From assembly GCF_011044495.1 (NCBI RefSeq), contig NZ_CP049143.1, positions 6,138,001 to 6,202,000 on the forward strand: a DNA stretch of 64,000 bases, written 5' to 3'. The translations under genes were made by a program, and so were the position numbers. Numbering within the stretch: the stretch's first letter is position 1; each line of letters begins with the position of its first letter. The notes under the pieces are model-generated. The model did no database searches. It was not told the origin of the DNA and saw only the letters and a program-made list of their open reading frames with translations. This DNA comes from Roseimicrobium sp. ORNL1 (GTDB lineage: Bacteria > Verrucomicrobiota > Verrucomicrobiia > Verrucomicrobiales > Verrucomicrobiaceae). Shown one piece after another: positions 33,208 to 41,164 of the stretch.

Positions 33208-33378
33208 GCCCGGCCCGGACCTGCAGGCGGCGCGAGCCCTCCCAGGTTGCCGTCCATTGCTAATAAACCCGGTTCACGTACGTTTTACCGATTCATACCC
33301 GGCCCGGTTCCTCCCCGGTTCTGGGTCCGGTTCCGCCAGCTTTCCCTCCTTTCCCCTCGCCAACTCAATCCACCCACC

Positions 33379-34422
33379 ATGCATTTCTTCCGCCTGCCCC
33401 TGCTGCTTGCCCTTGGTTTGAGCCTTTCTGTTTCTACCCTGAGGGCCGAGAAGAAGGAGGCCGAGGAGAAGCCCGCTGCGGAAGCCGCGGCCACGGTCAA
33501 GGAAGGTGACAAGAAGATGGAGGAAGAAGCGCCGAAGGATCCTCTGGCTGAGGCGGAGGCCCTGCTCAAGGCGCATGCCGAGTCGGGCCTCGGCGACTTC
33601 GGCAGCACAGAGCCGCTGCAGCGGAAGGACATGCCCGAGCGCGGCATTGTGGCCTTCAACGTGGATGAGAACAAAGCCGTCTTCAGCCCCATGGCCCACT
33701 GGGAGCAGTACAACATTCCCATGGAGACCAAGCGCTGGGGCCGCTACAAGGTGCGCGTCACCTACTCCCTGAAGGCGCCTGCTCTGGGGGTGCAGGTGAA
33801 GGTTGCCGGCAGCTCGGCGGGATCCGGCGGCACACTGAAGAAGCAGATCAAGGGCACGTCCGGCGCCAAGAACTCCACCTTTGTGGGAGACGTCTATGTG
33901 AAGGAGGCTGGTCCACTCTTCGTGGCGCTCTACACGCCCGGCGGCATGGGATTCTCCAACTTCTACCTGCATGAAGTGGCCCTGGTCCCCGCTCCCGAGA
34001 GCGAGGACGAACTCGCGCCTGCCGAAAACGGCTGCCTGGAACTCCTGGCCAAGGATGCCACGACGTGGAGCGAGAACATGCGCTATGAGCCCAAGGCCGA
34101 GAAGAATTGCCTGGGCTTCTGGACGGAGAAGGATGACTTCGCTGAGTGGGAATTCACCGTGACCAAGCCCGGCAAATACGCCGTGACCGTGCACCAGGGC
34201 TGCGGCGCCGGTGGCGGCAGCAAGGTGGCGGTGATGCTCGGCGAGCAGAAGCTGAACTTCACGGTGAAAGACACCGGCGGATTCCAGAAGTGGGCTCCGG
34301 TGAAGGCCGGTGAAGTGACCATCACCGAGCCTGGCACCTATCGCCTCGCGGTGAAGCCGGAGACGAAGAACGGCAAGGCCATCATGGACGTGCAGAAGGT
34401 GGTGCTGGAGCCGTTGGGTTGA
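33379..34422 (+). CDS. Secreted protein with jelly-roll-like domains
   Basis: 347 aa from the ATG at 33379 (MHFFRLPLLLALGLSLSVST), a clear signal peptide cleaved near LRA-EKK. The next 55 residues are Glu/Lys/Ala-rich and probably disordered (KKEAEEKPAAEAAATVKEGD). Two beta-rich modules follow: about 95-215 (WGRYKVRVTYSLKAPALGVQ) and about 220-345 (FWTEKDDFAEWEFTVTKPGK, then YAVTVHQGCGAGGGSKVAV and ITEPGTYRLAVKPE). Such W-x-F-x-V-x-x-P-G-x-Y repeats resemble carbohydrate-binding or DUF5077-like domains attached to sulfatases and glycosidases in Verrucomicrobia. No catalytic motif is present, so it may be a binding or structural protein. Function unknown. Confidence 0.7.
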   Translation: MHFFRLPLLLALGLSLSVSTLRAEKKEAEEKPAAEAAATVKEGDKKMEEEAPKDPLAEAEALLKAHAESGLGDFGSTEPLQRKDMPERGIVAFNVDENKAVFSPMAHWEQYNIPMETKRWGRYKVRVTYSLKAPALGVQVKVAGSSAGSGGTLKKQIKGTSGAKNSTFVGDVYVKEAGPLFVALYTPGGMGFSNFYLHEVALVPAPESEDELAPAENGCLELLAKDATTWSENMRYEPKAEKNCLGFWTEKDDFAEWEFTVTKPGKYAVTVHQGCGAGGGSKVAVMLGEQKLNFTVKDTGGFQKWAPVKAGEVTITEPGTYRLAVKPETKNGKAIMDVQKVVLEPLG

Positions 34423-34428
34423 TTGGCG

Positions 34429-34503
34429 CTAAACACTTCTGCAAGCAGTCCGAATGTAGTCGGCAATGGCGTCCAAATCGCTCAATGCGGGCGCCGTCCA
34501 GCT
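34429..34503 (-). pseudogene. Truncated ParE/RelE toxin remnant
   Basis: Directly after the antitoxin stop codon, in the same frame, the minus strand reads SWTAPALSDLDAIADYIR followed by TACRSV and a stop. This is the normal N-terminal start of ParE/RelE-type toxins (W-T-x-x-A-L-x-D-L-x-A-I-A-D-Y-I), but only 24 codons remain and there is no start codon. The sequence ends next to the stop codon of the secreted-protein gene (34422). The rest of the roughly 95-aa toxin is missing, so this is a relic. Confidence 0.7.
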
Positions 34504-34761
34504 TCAGCGAAGGTATCGCGCCATTCGTTTCTTCGCTTCAGCGTGAGACACCACGCGGTTGTCCTCAACCGCTTCTTCACCCCGCGCAATGATTTCGAGG
34601 ATGCCAACTTTGCGCTGAAGGCGTTCATACCCCTCGACATCGACCAAGTAGGCTGCAGGCCTCCCGTGTTGAGTGATGAGAATTGGTTCCCCATCCGCTG
34701 ACAAGTCTGCCAGTATTTCAGTAGCGTTGCGCTTGAGACCGGTCACCAACTCGGTTTTCAT
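34504..34761 (-). CDS. Phd/YefM-type antitoxin (orphan)
   Basis: 85 aa. The N-terminal DNA-binding fold of the Phd/YefM family is clear: ELVTGLKRNATEILADL, then GEPILITQHGRPAAYLVDVE, which is the diagnostic GxPxxITxxGxPxAVL motif. The C-terminal half is the toxin-binding tail (ARGEEAVEDNRVVSHAEAKK). In an intact module the toxin gene follows at once. Here only a 24-codon ParE-like remnant follows (34429-34503), so this antitoxin has lost its partner. It could still repress its own promoter or neutralise a related toxin encoded elsewhere. Confidence 0.85.
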   Translation of the reverse strand: MKTELVTGLKRNATEILADLSADGEPILITQHGRPAAYLVDVEGYERLQRKVGILEIIARGEEAVEDNRVVSHAEAKKRMARYLR

Positions 34762-34883
34762 GCGAGTGATACTTTAGTAGCACTTTAACGCAACGCAAGC
34801 CGCAGCGTCGCAGCCGATGGGTTGAACCGGACTGTAGCGCGATTTGGTTTGCCACGAATCGCGCGTTCCGTCAGGCTCGCGGC

Positions 34884-35188
34884 ATGGTTTATCTACAGAT
34901 CACCCTGCTGCTCCTGGTGGTGCTGACCCAGATACTGCGCCCTGGTGCGATCGCGCGATGGAATCGCCTGTGGAATGCCAAGCTGTACCTCGCGACTTCC
35001 CTGGCACGACACCGGTGCTGATGCTCCTCAGCAGGCTGGGTGTGCTGGGAAAGAACTACACCGCTGTCATCCCGTGGCAGACCGCGTTGGAGGGGATTTT
35101 CTTCACCATTGCAGTGTGTTGTTATCTCTTCTGCCTTCGTGGTGGGAGTGACAGTGAAGGCGCCAGGGAAACGGGCGAGGAGAGGTAG
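34884..35188 (+). pseudogene. Small membrane protein gene with a frameshift
   Basis: The first frame (ATG at 34884) gives MVYLQITLLLLVVLTQILRP, then an Arg/Trp-rich stretch and a stop at about 35021. The reading continues in the next frame with TPVLMLLSRLGVLGKNYTAV and a second TM-like segment (LEGIFFTIAVCCYLFCLRGG), ending at 35188. Neither half starts or ends sensibly alone. One frameshift near 35000 would join them into a roughly 100-aa protein with two membrane segments. It is either a decayed gene or a sequencing error. No family recognised. Confidence 0.5.
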
Positions 35189-35211
35189 GGTGCTGAGAGA
35201 ATGCCACGTTC

Positions 35212-35246
35212 ATACGCCGGCCAGAGGCCAGCGCTCCCAGGGCTGC
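35212..35246. repeat. REP-like repeat, copy A
   Basis: 35-bp copy starting ATACGCCGGCCAGAGGCCAG, with a GGCC-AGA-GGCC hairpin core. It matches copy B at 59982-60016 at 34 of 35 positions (opposite strand), and copy C inside the RAYT transposase gene (60261-60291) over 31 of 31. It lies 25 kb from the transposase, between the frameshifted membrane gene and the argD terminator. Confidence 0.85.
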
Positions 35247-35258
35247 ATGGGTATGCAC

Positions 35259-35287
35259 AAATGAAGAAGGCCTCCGGAGAGGCCTTC
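35259..35287 (-). terminator. Terminator of argD
   Basis: On the minus strand GAAGGCCTC pairs with GAGGCCTTC (9 bp, 4-nt loop), followed by TTCATTTG. It lies 29 bp after the argD stop. The U-tract is weak. Confidence 0.6.
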
Positions 35288-35315
35288 CACGCATTCTACA
35301 TTTCTATTCTCGATC

Positions 35316-36596
35316 TCAGCCCAGGCCGCTCAGCACCGACTGCATGATGCCAAGGCCTTCGCGGGCTTCGGCTTCAGTCGTGTTCATCGGGGCGAGCCAG
35401 CGAATGACCTTGGGTCCGGCGGGTACGACGAGGAGTCCGGCATCCATGAGCAGTTTTGCTACCCATATGGAGGGCAGCTTGCCGCTGGCCTTGAAGGCTT
35501 CGTTGGCCTCGATGAGCGGGGTGTTCAGCTCGAAACCGATCATGAAACCAAAGGCGCGCACTTCCGACAGCGCCGGCAGTTTCCAGGCGAGCGCCTCACT
35601 GGCGATGAATGCACCCATGGTCTTCGCGTGGGCCGCGAGGTTGTCGCGCAAGATCACGTTGAGTGTGGCCATGCCAGTGGCGCAGGCGAGCGGTGAACCG
35701 CCATACGTCGTGCCATGTGTGCCGGCGCTCAGGAGATTGCACAGTCGAGTGCCGGCTGCGTCACCCACGGCGCGATCCCGCGCCCAGAAGGAACCGAGCG
35801 GATAACCGCTGCCGATGGACTTCGCCCAACTGATGGCGTCCGGCAGGATTTCATCACCGGGGACAATGCTGCGCCATCCGGCAAGTTCACCGGTACGCCC
35901 CAGGCCGCACTGCACTTCATCCAGGAGCAGCAGCAGATCATGCTGGTCGCGCAGTTGAGCCGCGACACGGAGGAACTCGGGCGTCACCGGATTCACACCA
36001 CTTTCACCCTGCACGGGTTCGAGCAGGATGGCGATGGTGTTTTCATTCACTGCAGCCTTGAGCTCCGCGACATCGTTGAAGGTCACGTATTTGAAACCGG
36101 GCACCAGGGGGCCGAAGCCACCGTGGATCTTCTCCTGCGCGGTCGCCGTCATGGTGGCGAAGGTCCTGCCGTGGAAGCTGCCGGTGCAGGTGATGATTTC
36201 ATAGCGCGGTGAGCCATCCGCCTTGGGCCGGGCGACGCCGAACTTCCTCGCGAGCTTGATGAGGCCTTCATTCGCCTCGGCGCCGCTGTTGGAGAAGAAG
36301 CACTTGCCGGGAATGCCCAGCACGTCCTCCACGAGCATCTTTGCCAGCTCACCTTGCTGACGGATGTTGTACCAGTTGGAGACGTGGATCAGTGTCGCAG
36401 CCTGCTGGCTGATGGCCTGCACCACCTCCGGGTGGCAATGACCCAGCGGGCACACGGCCACACCACCGGCGAAGTCGAGGTACTCGCGGCCGTCCCTGTC
36501 CCAGACGCGTGCGCCCTGGCCGCGCTCGGGCCAGAAGTCGTACCGTCCGTAGTTGGGCATGACGTATTGAGAAATGAGAGAATCGGAATCAGACAT
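35316..36596 (-). CDS. argD: Acetylornithine aminotransferase ArgD
   Basis: 426 aa, class III PLP aminotransferase converting N-acetylglutamate semialdehyde to N-acetylornithine. Family features are YLDFAGGVAVCPLGHCHPEVV (seen around residues 41-61), FFSNSGAEANEGLIKLARKF (about 99), GSFHGRTFATMTATAQEK, LEPVQGESGVNPVTPEFL, LLLDEVQCGLGRTGELAG with the PLP Asp, and ISWAKSIGSGYPLGSF with the PLP-Lys. Assignment as ArgD rather than another ornithine aminotransferase rests on the argB, argJ and argC neighbours. An HNH endonuclease gene lies between it and argB. Confidence 0.92.
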   Translation of the reverse strand: MSDSDSLISQYVMPNYGRYDFWPERGQGARVWDRDGREYLDFAGGVAVCPLGHCHPEVVQAISQQAATLIHVSNWYNIRQQGELAKMLVEDVLGIPGKCFFSNSGAEANEGLIKLARKFGVARPKADGSPRYEIITCTGSFHGRTFATMTATAQEKIHGGFGPLVPGFKYVTFNDVAELKAAVNENTIAILLEPVQGESGVNPVTPEFLRVAAQLRDQHDLLLLLDEVQCGLGRTGELAGWRSIVPGDEILPDAISWAKSIGSGYPLGSFWARDRAVGDAAGTRLCNLLSAGTHGTTYGGSPLACATGMATLNVILRDNLAAHAKTMGAFIASEALAWKLPALSEVRAFGFMIGFELNTPLIEANEAFKASGKLPSIWVAKLLMDAGLLVVPAGPKVIRWLAPMNTTEAEAREGLGIMQSVLSGLG

Positions 36597-36641
36597 GAAG
36601 TGGAATGATGGGTGGAAGATGGAAAACCAAGAAACTCAAAC

Positions 36642-37115
36642 TTACCTGGACAATTTTGCTCGTCGCAGTTCCTCAACCTTTTCCTCGAAAAGCTCCAACA
36701 CTTCGACCACTGCACACTCAGCCATGTTAAGGAGAGCCGGATCAACATTGACCACCTGCTTGCATGCGAGTTGCCGCCACTCAACTATCCGCGCCCGACG
36801 AATACCGAATATTTCGCTCGTAGGTGCTTTTGTCTCAAGGAAGGTCTCCCAGTCCTTATCCAGTTTCTCCTTCTCATTGCAGGTGGCACAGGAAAGAACA
36901 AAGTTGTCCAAAGCGTTGCCTCCCTTCGATACCAAATGATCATAGTGCGCCTGCTTCCTGCCGGGAGTCAGCTCTAAATCACAATAGGCACAGCGGGAGT
37001 CAAAATGGTCCCAAATTTGCTGAAGCGCTTGAATGGAAGGTGGCGGATCAACGATCGCAGTCAAAGCCCTTCTGACGAAGTTCTTTGCCTGTGACGGTGT
37101 AATTTTTGCGGGCAT
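36642..37115 (-). CDS. HNH endonuclease domain protein
   Basis: 157 aa. Residues about 38-85 form an HNH domain with the zinc-finger type: CAYCD, then HYDHLVSKGGNALDNFVLSC and CNEKEK. The two CxxC pairs and the H-x-D-H-L-V core are intact, so it should cut DNA. The remaining C-terminal half is helical (LLNMAECAVVEVLELFEEKV). There is no integrase or restriction partner nearby. It lies between argD and argB on the same strand; base composition is less GC-rich than the arg genes, which suggests insertion into the cluster. Many free-standing HNH proteins have unknown targets. Confidence 0.8.
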   Translation of the reverse strand: MPAKITPSQAKNFVRRALTAIVDPPPSIQALQQIWDHFDSRCAYCDLELTPGRKQAHYDHLVSKGGNALDNFVLSCATCNEKEKLDKDWETFLETKAPTSEIFGIRRARIVEWRQLACKQVVNVDPALLNMAECAVVEVLELFEEKVEELRRAKLSR

Positions 37116-37228
37116 GACGATACAATTGTAGTTTTACCAGTGTGGAACAAGACATATGACCCGATGTCATCGTCGTCGCCGCACCCGCGTGCTACATCTC
37201 TCGTGCCTGAGGTTGTGCCGGAACATCT

Positions 37229-38110
37229 TCACAGCGTGATTTCCGTGCCGATGCCCCGATCCGTGAAGCACTCCAGCACCAGGGAGTGCGGGATGCGTCC
37301 GTCGATCATGTGCACCTTGCCCACGCCGCCGTGCAGGGAGTCCAGGGCGCTGTCCACCTTCGGAATCATGCCGCCGGAGATGATGCCTTCCTTCTTGAGC
37401 TGGGCGATGGAGGCTTCGTCCAGCGTGGGGATGAGCGTGGCGTTGTCCTTGGGATCACGCATCACGCCGAGCACATCGCTGAGGAAGATGAGCTTGGTGG
37501 CCTTGAGCTTCTTCGCCAGCGCGCAGGCGGCGATGTCGGCATTCACATTGAGCGTGTTTCGGGTGCCGATTTCACGGGCGACCGGAGAGACCACCGGCAC
37601 CACTTCACCCGCCACGGCGAGGTCGATGACTTCTGTGTTGCACTCGGTGACTTCACCCACGAAGCCGAGATCCACGGACTGACCGGTGGAGGGATCCTTG
37701 CCAAGCATCCGCTTGCCGGAGAAGACAGTCGTGCCGGGAAGTCCGATAGAGCGGCCACCCAGAGCCTTGATGCGCTCCACGAGATCCGGATTGATGACGC
37801 GAGCCAGCGTTTCTTCCACGATGCTGATCGTAGCTTCATCAGTGACACGCAGGCCGCCGATGAACTTGGCTTCCAGGCCCGAGTCCTTCATCGCCTTGTT
37901 GATGGCCTTGCCACCGCCATGCACCAGCACAGGATTGATGCCCACCGCTTCGAGGAAGACGATGTCGCGCAGGAGGCTGTCCACCAGGGACTGCTCTTCC
38001 ATGGCGCTGCCACCCACCTTGATGAGGAAGGTCTGGCCGCGGAAGCTCTGCATGTAGGGCAGAGCTTCCAGCAGGACGGCGGCTTTGCTGATCTGGTCGT
38101 TCAGGCTCAT
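37229..38110 (-). CDS. argB: Acetylglutamate kinase ArgB
   Basis: 293 aa, normal for ArgB, which phosphorylates N-acetylglutamate. Features are FLIKVGGSAMEE (N-terminal Lys-Gly-Gly), NPVLVHGGGKAINKAM (residues about 61-76), GLRVTDEATISIVEETLAR, the LAVAGEVVPVVSPVAREIG segment, NADIAACALAKKLKATKLIFLSDV and GGMIPKVDSALDSLHGGVGKVHMIDGR. The N-terminal extension (MSLNDQISKAAVLLEALPYM) matches the helix used for hexamer formation in arginine-sensitive ArgB enzymes, so feedback inhibition is plausible. It is located between argJ and the HNH gene. Confidence 0.95.
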   Translation of the reverse strand: MSLNDQISKAAVLLEALPYMQSFRGQTFLIKVGGSAMEEQSLVDSLLRDIVFLEAVGINPVLVHGGGKAINKAMKDSGLEAKFIGGLRVTDEATISIVEETLARVINPDLVERIKALGGRSIGLPGTTVFSGKRMLGKDPSTGQSVDLGFVGEVTECNTEVIDLAVAGEVVPVVSPVAREIGTRNTLNVNADIAACALAKKLKATKLIFLSDVLGVMRDPKDNATLIPTLDEASIAQLKKEGIISGGMIPKVDSALDSLHGGVGKVHMIDGRIPHSLVLECFTDRGIGTEITL

Positions 38111-38261
38111 GAGAATGGAGGAAGGGGAAGCACTAAGGAACGCTGGAGTGCGCTCACAACGAAAAAAACGTCACGGAAGGCTGGGTTGATAGTCTAGGGT
38201 GGATAGTTGATAGCCTGAGGATCAAAGCGAGGGAGCAACGCGGAGGCGTGGAAATAAGGCC

Positions 38262-38285
38262 ATAAAAGGCTTCTGGAGAAGCCTT
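38262..38285 (-). terminator. Terminator after argJ
   Basis: On the minus strand AAGGCTTCT pairs with AGAAGCCTT (9 bp, 2-nt loop), followed by TTAT. It lies 51 bp after the argJ stop and suggests argB has its own promoter. Confidence 0.5.
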
Positions 38286-38336
38286 CTACATTACGAAAGC
38301 TTCTCCTTGAACTGCCAAACCGGCTGGGACTGACGT

Positions 38337-39623
38337 TTACGCCAGTCCGGTCTGTCGCTTCGAGTGCACCGCAGCGGAGTATTCGCTGCTGTTGAAGTCC
38401 ACGTACTCTTCGCTGAGGTCCGTGGTGAAGACGTTGTAACAGGCGTCGCCGAGATTCAGATCAATGGTGACGGTGAAGTTCGCCTTGGCCGTGACCTTCT
38501 CCAGTTCCTTCACGGGAATGGAGGTGGAGAGACCGCCCTTGGCCGCGCAGAGGCCGCCGAAGTAGATATCCACGAGTTCCTCACGCACACGGGCATTCGC
38601 ATAGCCCACGGCGTGGATGATGCGGCCCCAGTTGGGGTCGCCCCCGTGGAAGGAGCACTTTACCAGCATGGACTTCGCCACCGTCTCCGCCACGCTCTTG
38701 GCATCCTGATGAGTTTTGGCGCCGTGCACCCGGATTTCCACAAACTTCGTCACCCGCTCGCCGTCGCGCACGATCATCTTGGCGAGATTCATCATCACGT
38801 GCTTCAGCGCCGCGCGGAAGATTTCCGTGCAGGGTGACTTGCTCTTGATGAGCGGCACTTCGCTGGCGCCGTTTGCCATGACGATCACCGTGTCATTCGT
38901 GCTGGTGTCGCCGTCGATGGTGATGCGGTTGAAGGTTTCCTGCACTGCCGCTTGGGTCGCCTTCTTCAGCTCTCCGGGCTGGATCTTGGCGTCCGTGGTG
39001 ATGAAGGCCAGCATGGTGGCCATGTTCGGGCAGATCATGCCCGCGCCCTTGGCGATGCCGCCCACGCGGAAAGTTGCACCCTCGCACTCCACCTCGACCG
39101 CGAAGGTCTTCGGCTTCGTGTCGCTGGTCATGATGGCATGCATGGCATCCTCCGAGCCCGCGGGGCCGGATTTCAGGGACTGCACCAGCTCCTCAATGCG
39201 CGGGGTGATGCGCTGGATGGGCATGGGCATGCCGATGATGCCGGTGGAGCAGACGAGCACCTGGCGCATCTTCACGCCGAGCTTGTCCGCCGCCGCCTTC
39301 GTCATGGCCTTGGCATCCGCGATGCCCTGGGGTCCGGTGCAGGCATTGGCGTTGCCGCTGTTCGCGATGATGGCTCGGACATCTCCCACCTTCACGTGCT
39401 GCTGGGAGACACGCACGCAGGCAGCCTTTACCTTGTTGGTGGTGAAGCAGGCCTCTGTGTGCGTGGGCAGATCGGAGGCGATGAGCGTGAGATCCAAACG
39501 GGTGGCGTTGGGATTCTTGATGCCACAGGAGATCGCGCCCGCACGGAAACCCTTCGCGGCGGTCACGCCGCCGGCGACTTGCTTGAATGGAAACTCTACG
39601 GCGGAAGGGGGATCCTTGCTCAT
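38337..39623 (-). CDS. argJ: Bifunctional ornithine acetyltransferase/N-acetylglutamate synthase ArgJ
   Basis: 428 aa from the ATG at 39623; a GTG at 39653 is an alternative. ArgJ moves acetyl from N-acetylornithine to glutamate, closing the acetyl cycle, and may also make acetylglutamate from acetyl-CoA. Family features are GVTAAKGFRAGAISCGIK, CFTTNKVKAACVRVSQ, NSGNANACTGPQG, GGIAKGAGMICPNMATMLAF with the self-cleavage site before the Thr (about residue 205), DGDTSTNDTVIVMANG and GGDPNWGRIIHAVGYA. The N-terminal and C-terminal chains should form by autoproteolysis. It is 30 bp after argC. Confidence 0.93.
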   Translation of the reverse strand: MSKDPPSAVEFPFKQVAGGVTAAKGFRAGAISCGIKNPNATRLDLTLIASDLPTHTEACFTTNKVKAACVRVSQQHVKVGDVRAIIANSGNANACTGPQGIADAKAMTKAAADKLGVKMRQVLVCSTGIIGMPMPIQRITPRIEELVQSLKSGPAGSEDAMHAIMTSDTKPKTFAVEVECEGATFRVGGIAKGAGMICPNMATMLAFITTDAKIQPGELKKATQAAVQETFNRITIDGDTSTNDTVIVMANGASEVPLIKSKSPCTEIFRAALKHVMMNLAKMIVRDGERVTKFVEIRVHGAKTHQDAKSVAETVAKSMLVKCSFHGGDPNWGRIIHAVGYANARVREELVDIYFGGLCAAKGGLSTSIPVKELEKVTAKANFTVTIDLNLGDACYNVFTTDLSEEYVDFNSSEYSAAVHSKRQTGLA

Positions 39624-39653
39624 GACTGCTGCTGGAGTGCTGTGGGAAAGCAC

Positions 39654-40703
39654 TTAGACGACCATGAGCCCCGTATCTTCGGGGAAAGCATGGATGAGAT
39701 TGAAATTTTGCACGGCCTGGCCGGAGGCGCCCTTCACCAGGTTGTCCTCCGCGCTCATGAGGATGAGGCGGCCCGCGCGCTCGTCGAACGCCCAGCCCAC
39801 ATCGATGAAATTCGTCCCGGTGATGTTCTTCGTATCCGGGCACTGGTTCCTGCCCAGCAGCCGCACGAAGGGCCTGCCGGTATAAGCGGAAGCGTAGGCG
39901 GCTCCCACGTCGTCGATGGTGGCGCCTTCCCGCAATCCGGCAAAGATGGTGGTGTGGATGCCCTGATTCACCGGGATGAGGTGCGGCACGAAGGTGAAGC
40001 GCACCTTCCGTCCCGCGGCGAGATCCAGCTCCTGGCCGATTTCGCTCAGGTGCCGGTGCTTCGGCACGCTGTAGGCGCGCACGCTCTCATTGCACTCGCA
40101 GAAGAGGAAGGAAACGCTCTCCTTGCGACCGGCGCCGCTCACCCCGCTCATGCTGGACACAGCGATGGGTGACTCGTCCAGCAGCCCCGCCTTCAGCAGC
40201 GGCAGCAGAGGCACCAGCACGCTCGTGGGGTAGCAACCCGGGCAGGCGATGAGACGCGCCTTTTTGATTTCATCCTCCCGCCACTCGGGCAGGGCATACA
40301 CCGCCTCCCCCAACAGAGCTGGCGAGGGATGCGCGTGATCATAATATTCCGCGTAGACGCTGGCATCCCTGAGACGGAAGTCCGCGCTGAGGTCGATGAC
40401 CTTCAGCCCGGCATCCAAGAGAGGCGTGGCAAACTCGTGGGCCACGCCATGGGGCAGCGCCAGGAAAGCCACCGTGGCGCCAAGCGCCTTGATGGCGGCG
40501 ACGTCGGGCGCGATGAATTTCAAGGCCTCCGCCTGCGGGAATCCACGAAATCTCGGGAACTCCGAAACCAGCGGCTTGCCAGCCAGCGCGCGTGACGTCA
40601 CGGCCACGATCTCCGCGTGCGGGTGCAGCAGGAGAAGACGCAGCAGCTCTCTGCCTGAGTAGCCACTGGCGCCAATCACTGCGACTTTCACTTGGGAGGA
40701 CAT
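39654..40703 (-). CDS. argC: N-acetyl-gamma-glutamyl-phosphate reductase ArgC
   Basis: 349 aa from the ATG at 40703 (MSSQVKVAVIGASGYSGREL); upstream extension in the same frame is not protein-like. ArgC reduces acetylglutamyl phosphate to the semialdehyde with NADPH. Features are the Rossmann loop VIGASGYSGRELL, FLALPHGVAHEF, DLSADFRLRD, YALPEW, the catalytic cysteine segment IACPGCYPTSVLVPLLP (residues about 144-160), VSSMSGVSGAGRKES, and HRHLSEI. It is the first gene of the argC-J-B cluster and is divergent from the tRNA-Pro gene. Confidence 0.95.
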   Translation of the reverse strand: MSSQVKVAVIGASGYSGRELLRLLLLHPHAEIVAVTSRALAGKPLVSEFPRFRGFPQAEALKFIAPDVAAIKALGATVAFLALPHGVAHEFATPLLDAGLKVIDLSADFRLRDASVYAEYYDHAHPSPALLGEAVYALPEWREDEIKKARLIACPGCYPTSVLVPLLPLLKAGLLDESPIAVSSMSGVSGAGRKESVSFLFCECNESVRAYSVPKHRHLSEIGQELDLAAGRKVRFTFVPHLIPVNQGIHTTIFAGLREGATIDDVGAAYASAYTGRPFVRLLGRNQCPDTKNITGTNFIDVGWAFDERAGRLILMSAEDNLVKGASGQAVQNFNLIHAFPEDTGLMVV

Positions 40704-40760
40704 GATTTGGGAGGGGGCGGAGTATGTGATCAAGTAGGGCAGAAGCAAGGCGATTCACAC

Positions 40761-40784
40761 TTGTTCACCAAGAAAGTTGTTCAC
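40761..40784. repeat. Two direct TTGTTCAC repeats upstream of argC
   Basis: TTGTTCAC occurs at 40761-40768 and again at 40777-40784, 16 bp apart start to start, about 60 to 80 bp upstream of the argC start. Read on the minus strand this is GTGAACAA twice. The spacing of about 1.5 helical turns could suit a regulator. It does not match the classical ARG box. Confidence 0.3.
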
Positions 40785-40801
40785 ATGCATTAGTGGTTAC
40801 G

Positions 40802-40823
40802 CCCGTCTGACACAGACGGGTTT
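40802..40823. repeat. Short hairpin in the argC/tRNA intergenic region
   Basis: CCCGTCTG (40802-40809) and CAGACGGG (40813-40820) pair perfectly around ACA and are followed on the + strand by TTT. No + strand gene ends upstream, so its role is unknown. Confidence 0.4.
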
Positions 40824-40946
40824 CGTGAAACAATTCATCTTGAGCCCCCAGCGCCCCCTTTCCCGTTTTTCATGAGAAAGATGCATCAGGGACTTGCAAT
40901 CACGCGGGCATGATCCAGACTGCCCGTCCTGCCAACAACTGGATCG

Positions 40947-41023
<77 letters not shown>

Positions 41024-41164
41024 GTGGACAGGAACAGGAGGGAAAGTCCCCTCCTCCACCGCAGGGCAACCGCAGCCCATTGACGGACCGCCTCCCTTTC
41101 GGCTAACTAGCTGAAGAATGCATTCCCTTAGGCAGCCACCGCCACTCTTCAGCCCGGCCTCCGC

